From Vulcanimicrobiota bacterium (GTDB lineage Bacteria > Vulcanimicrobiota > Vulcanimicrobiia > Vulcanimicrobiales > Vulcanimicrobiaceae): a stretch of 32,807 nt of DNA. Below are positions 32,505 through 32,807 of the stretch, piece by piece; positions within the stretch are counted from its first letter, which is position 1, and each line of letters starts with the position of its first letter. The notes beneath the pieces are model-generated. The model was not told the DNA's origin. It searched no databases and saw only the letters and a program-made list of their open reading frames with translations. Both the position numbers and the translations under genes were made by a program. The stretch lies in NCBI GenBank assembly GCA_027364935.1, contig DAHXOK010000016.1:1-32807 (forward strand), read 5' to 3'.

Positions 32505-32807
32505 ATGACAACGTGGACTTGCCCCATGCATCCCGAGGTCCAGGCTGCCGGCCCCGGGGAGTGCCCGTCGTGCGGAATGGCACTCGAACCGGCTCAGCCG
32601 AGCGCCGATATCGAGGAGGGCGGCGAGCTCGCCGACATGACGCGGCGCTTCTGGGTGAGCGTCGTACTCTCGGCTCCCGTGGTCACGCTCGCGATGACGA
32701 AGCCGATTCCTTGGCTCGAGGCGGCGTTGGCGACGCCGGTCGTTCTCTGGTGCGCCTTCCCACTCTTCGCGCGAGCGTGGCGTTCGCTCGTCGCGCGAAG
32801 CCTCAAC
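32505..32807 (+). CDS. Heavy-metal (Cu-type) P-type ATPase, N-terminal part
   Basis: The first 101 codons of a gene that runs off the window. The N-terminus TWTCPMHPEVQAAGPGECPSCGMALEP is the heavy-metal-binding domain (W/YTCPMHP...CPxCGM) found in CopA/silver-type P1B ATPases and some efflux proteins. An acidic linker and two hydrophobic segments follow, about 51-67 (WVSVVLSAPVVTLAMTK) and 72-90, which fit the first helices of a P1B ATPase. The catalytic DKTGT and the CPC motif would lie beyond the end, so the exact metal cannot be read. The ATG overlaps the stop of a 41-codon upstream ORF. Confidence 0.85.
   Translation, partial: MTTWTCPMHPEVQAAGPGECPSCGMALEPAQPSADIEEGGELADMTRRFWVSVVLSAPVVTLAMTKPIPWLEAALATPVVLWCAFPLFARAWRSLVARSLN

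Noticed and set aside
32383-32508. 41-codon ORF overlapping the P-type ATPase start
   Set aside because: The ATGA overlap is suggestive of coupling, but the sequence resembles no family and has no clear ribosome-binding site.
1-32807. CRISPR array, insertion sequence, integrase or phage genes
   Set aside because: No regularly spaced repeats, transposase or integrase motifs seen; tRNA-Arg is not followed by an integrase.

Overview
The window is a GC-rich, densely packed bacterial chromosome segment. No plasmid, phage or insertion-sequence signature is visible. It carries housekeeping genes (recA, recX, ftsY, secE-nusG-rplKAJL, rpmG, two tRNAs), a chemotaxis/sigma-factor operon, a proton-pumping pyrophosphatase and many small-molecule and membrane genes. 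Protein sequences look like those of an uncultured, high-GC, deep-branching phylum (Eremiobacterota/WPS-2-like is my guess), but no marker here settles the taxonomy.

Layout. 1-2.9 kb (minus strand): end of a response regulator, recX, recA with a long leader holding a likely SOS box, and ftsY. 2.95-5.9 kb (plus): a secreted 986-residue BNR/sortilin-type beta-propeller protein. 6.0-9.8 kb (minus): an overlapping operon of a geranylgeranyl-reductase-like flavoprotein, cheR, cheB and a FliA/WhiG-type sigma factor. 9.8-11.9 kb (plus): a membrane pyrophosphatase with the K+-independent signature. 12-14.3 kb (minus): two TPM-domain proteins, LemA and a CcdC-like membrane protein. 14.3-18.2 kb (minus): the classical secE-nusG-rplK-rplA-rplJ-rplL cluster with tRNA-Trp, rpmG and tRNA-Arg. 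rplA is frameshifted, rplJL has an L10 leader, and rpoB does not follow rplL. 18.8-23.1 kb: an accessory-looking set related to oxidative stress and metals (Fe/Mn superoxide dismutase, small membrane proteins, an Nramp-related transporter whose only plausible start is CTG, free-methionine-sulfoxide reductase) with several long non-coding gaps. 23.2-27.8 kb (minus): a three-gene operon of a membrane PP2C phosphatase/ATPase regulator followed by two tandem paralogous GT87/DUF2029-type membrane proteins. 27.9-32.8 kb: a decayed cyclopropane-fatty-acid synthase remnant, an old-yellow-enzyme reductase, a universal stress protein coupled to PEP synthase, and the start of a heavy-metal P-type ATPase.

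Most same-strand neighbours overlap by a few bases or abut, so translational coupling is the rule. The clearest points for follow-up are the broken rplA reading frame, the CTG-started divergent Nramp gene, the recA leader, the flavoprotein-Che-sigma operon, the tandem GT87 pair behind a PP2C regulator, and an orphan plus-strand terminator near tRNA-Arg. I did not find a convincing previously undescribed multi-gene system; these are leads only.
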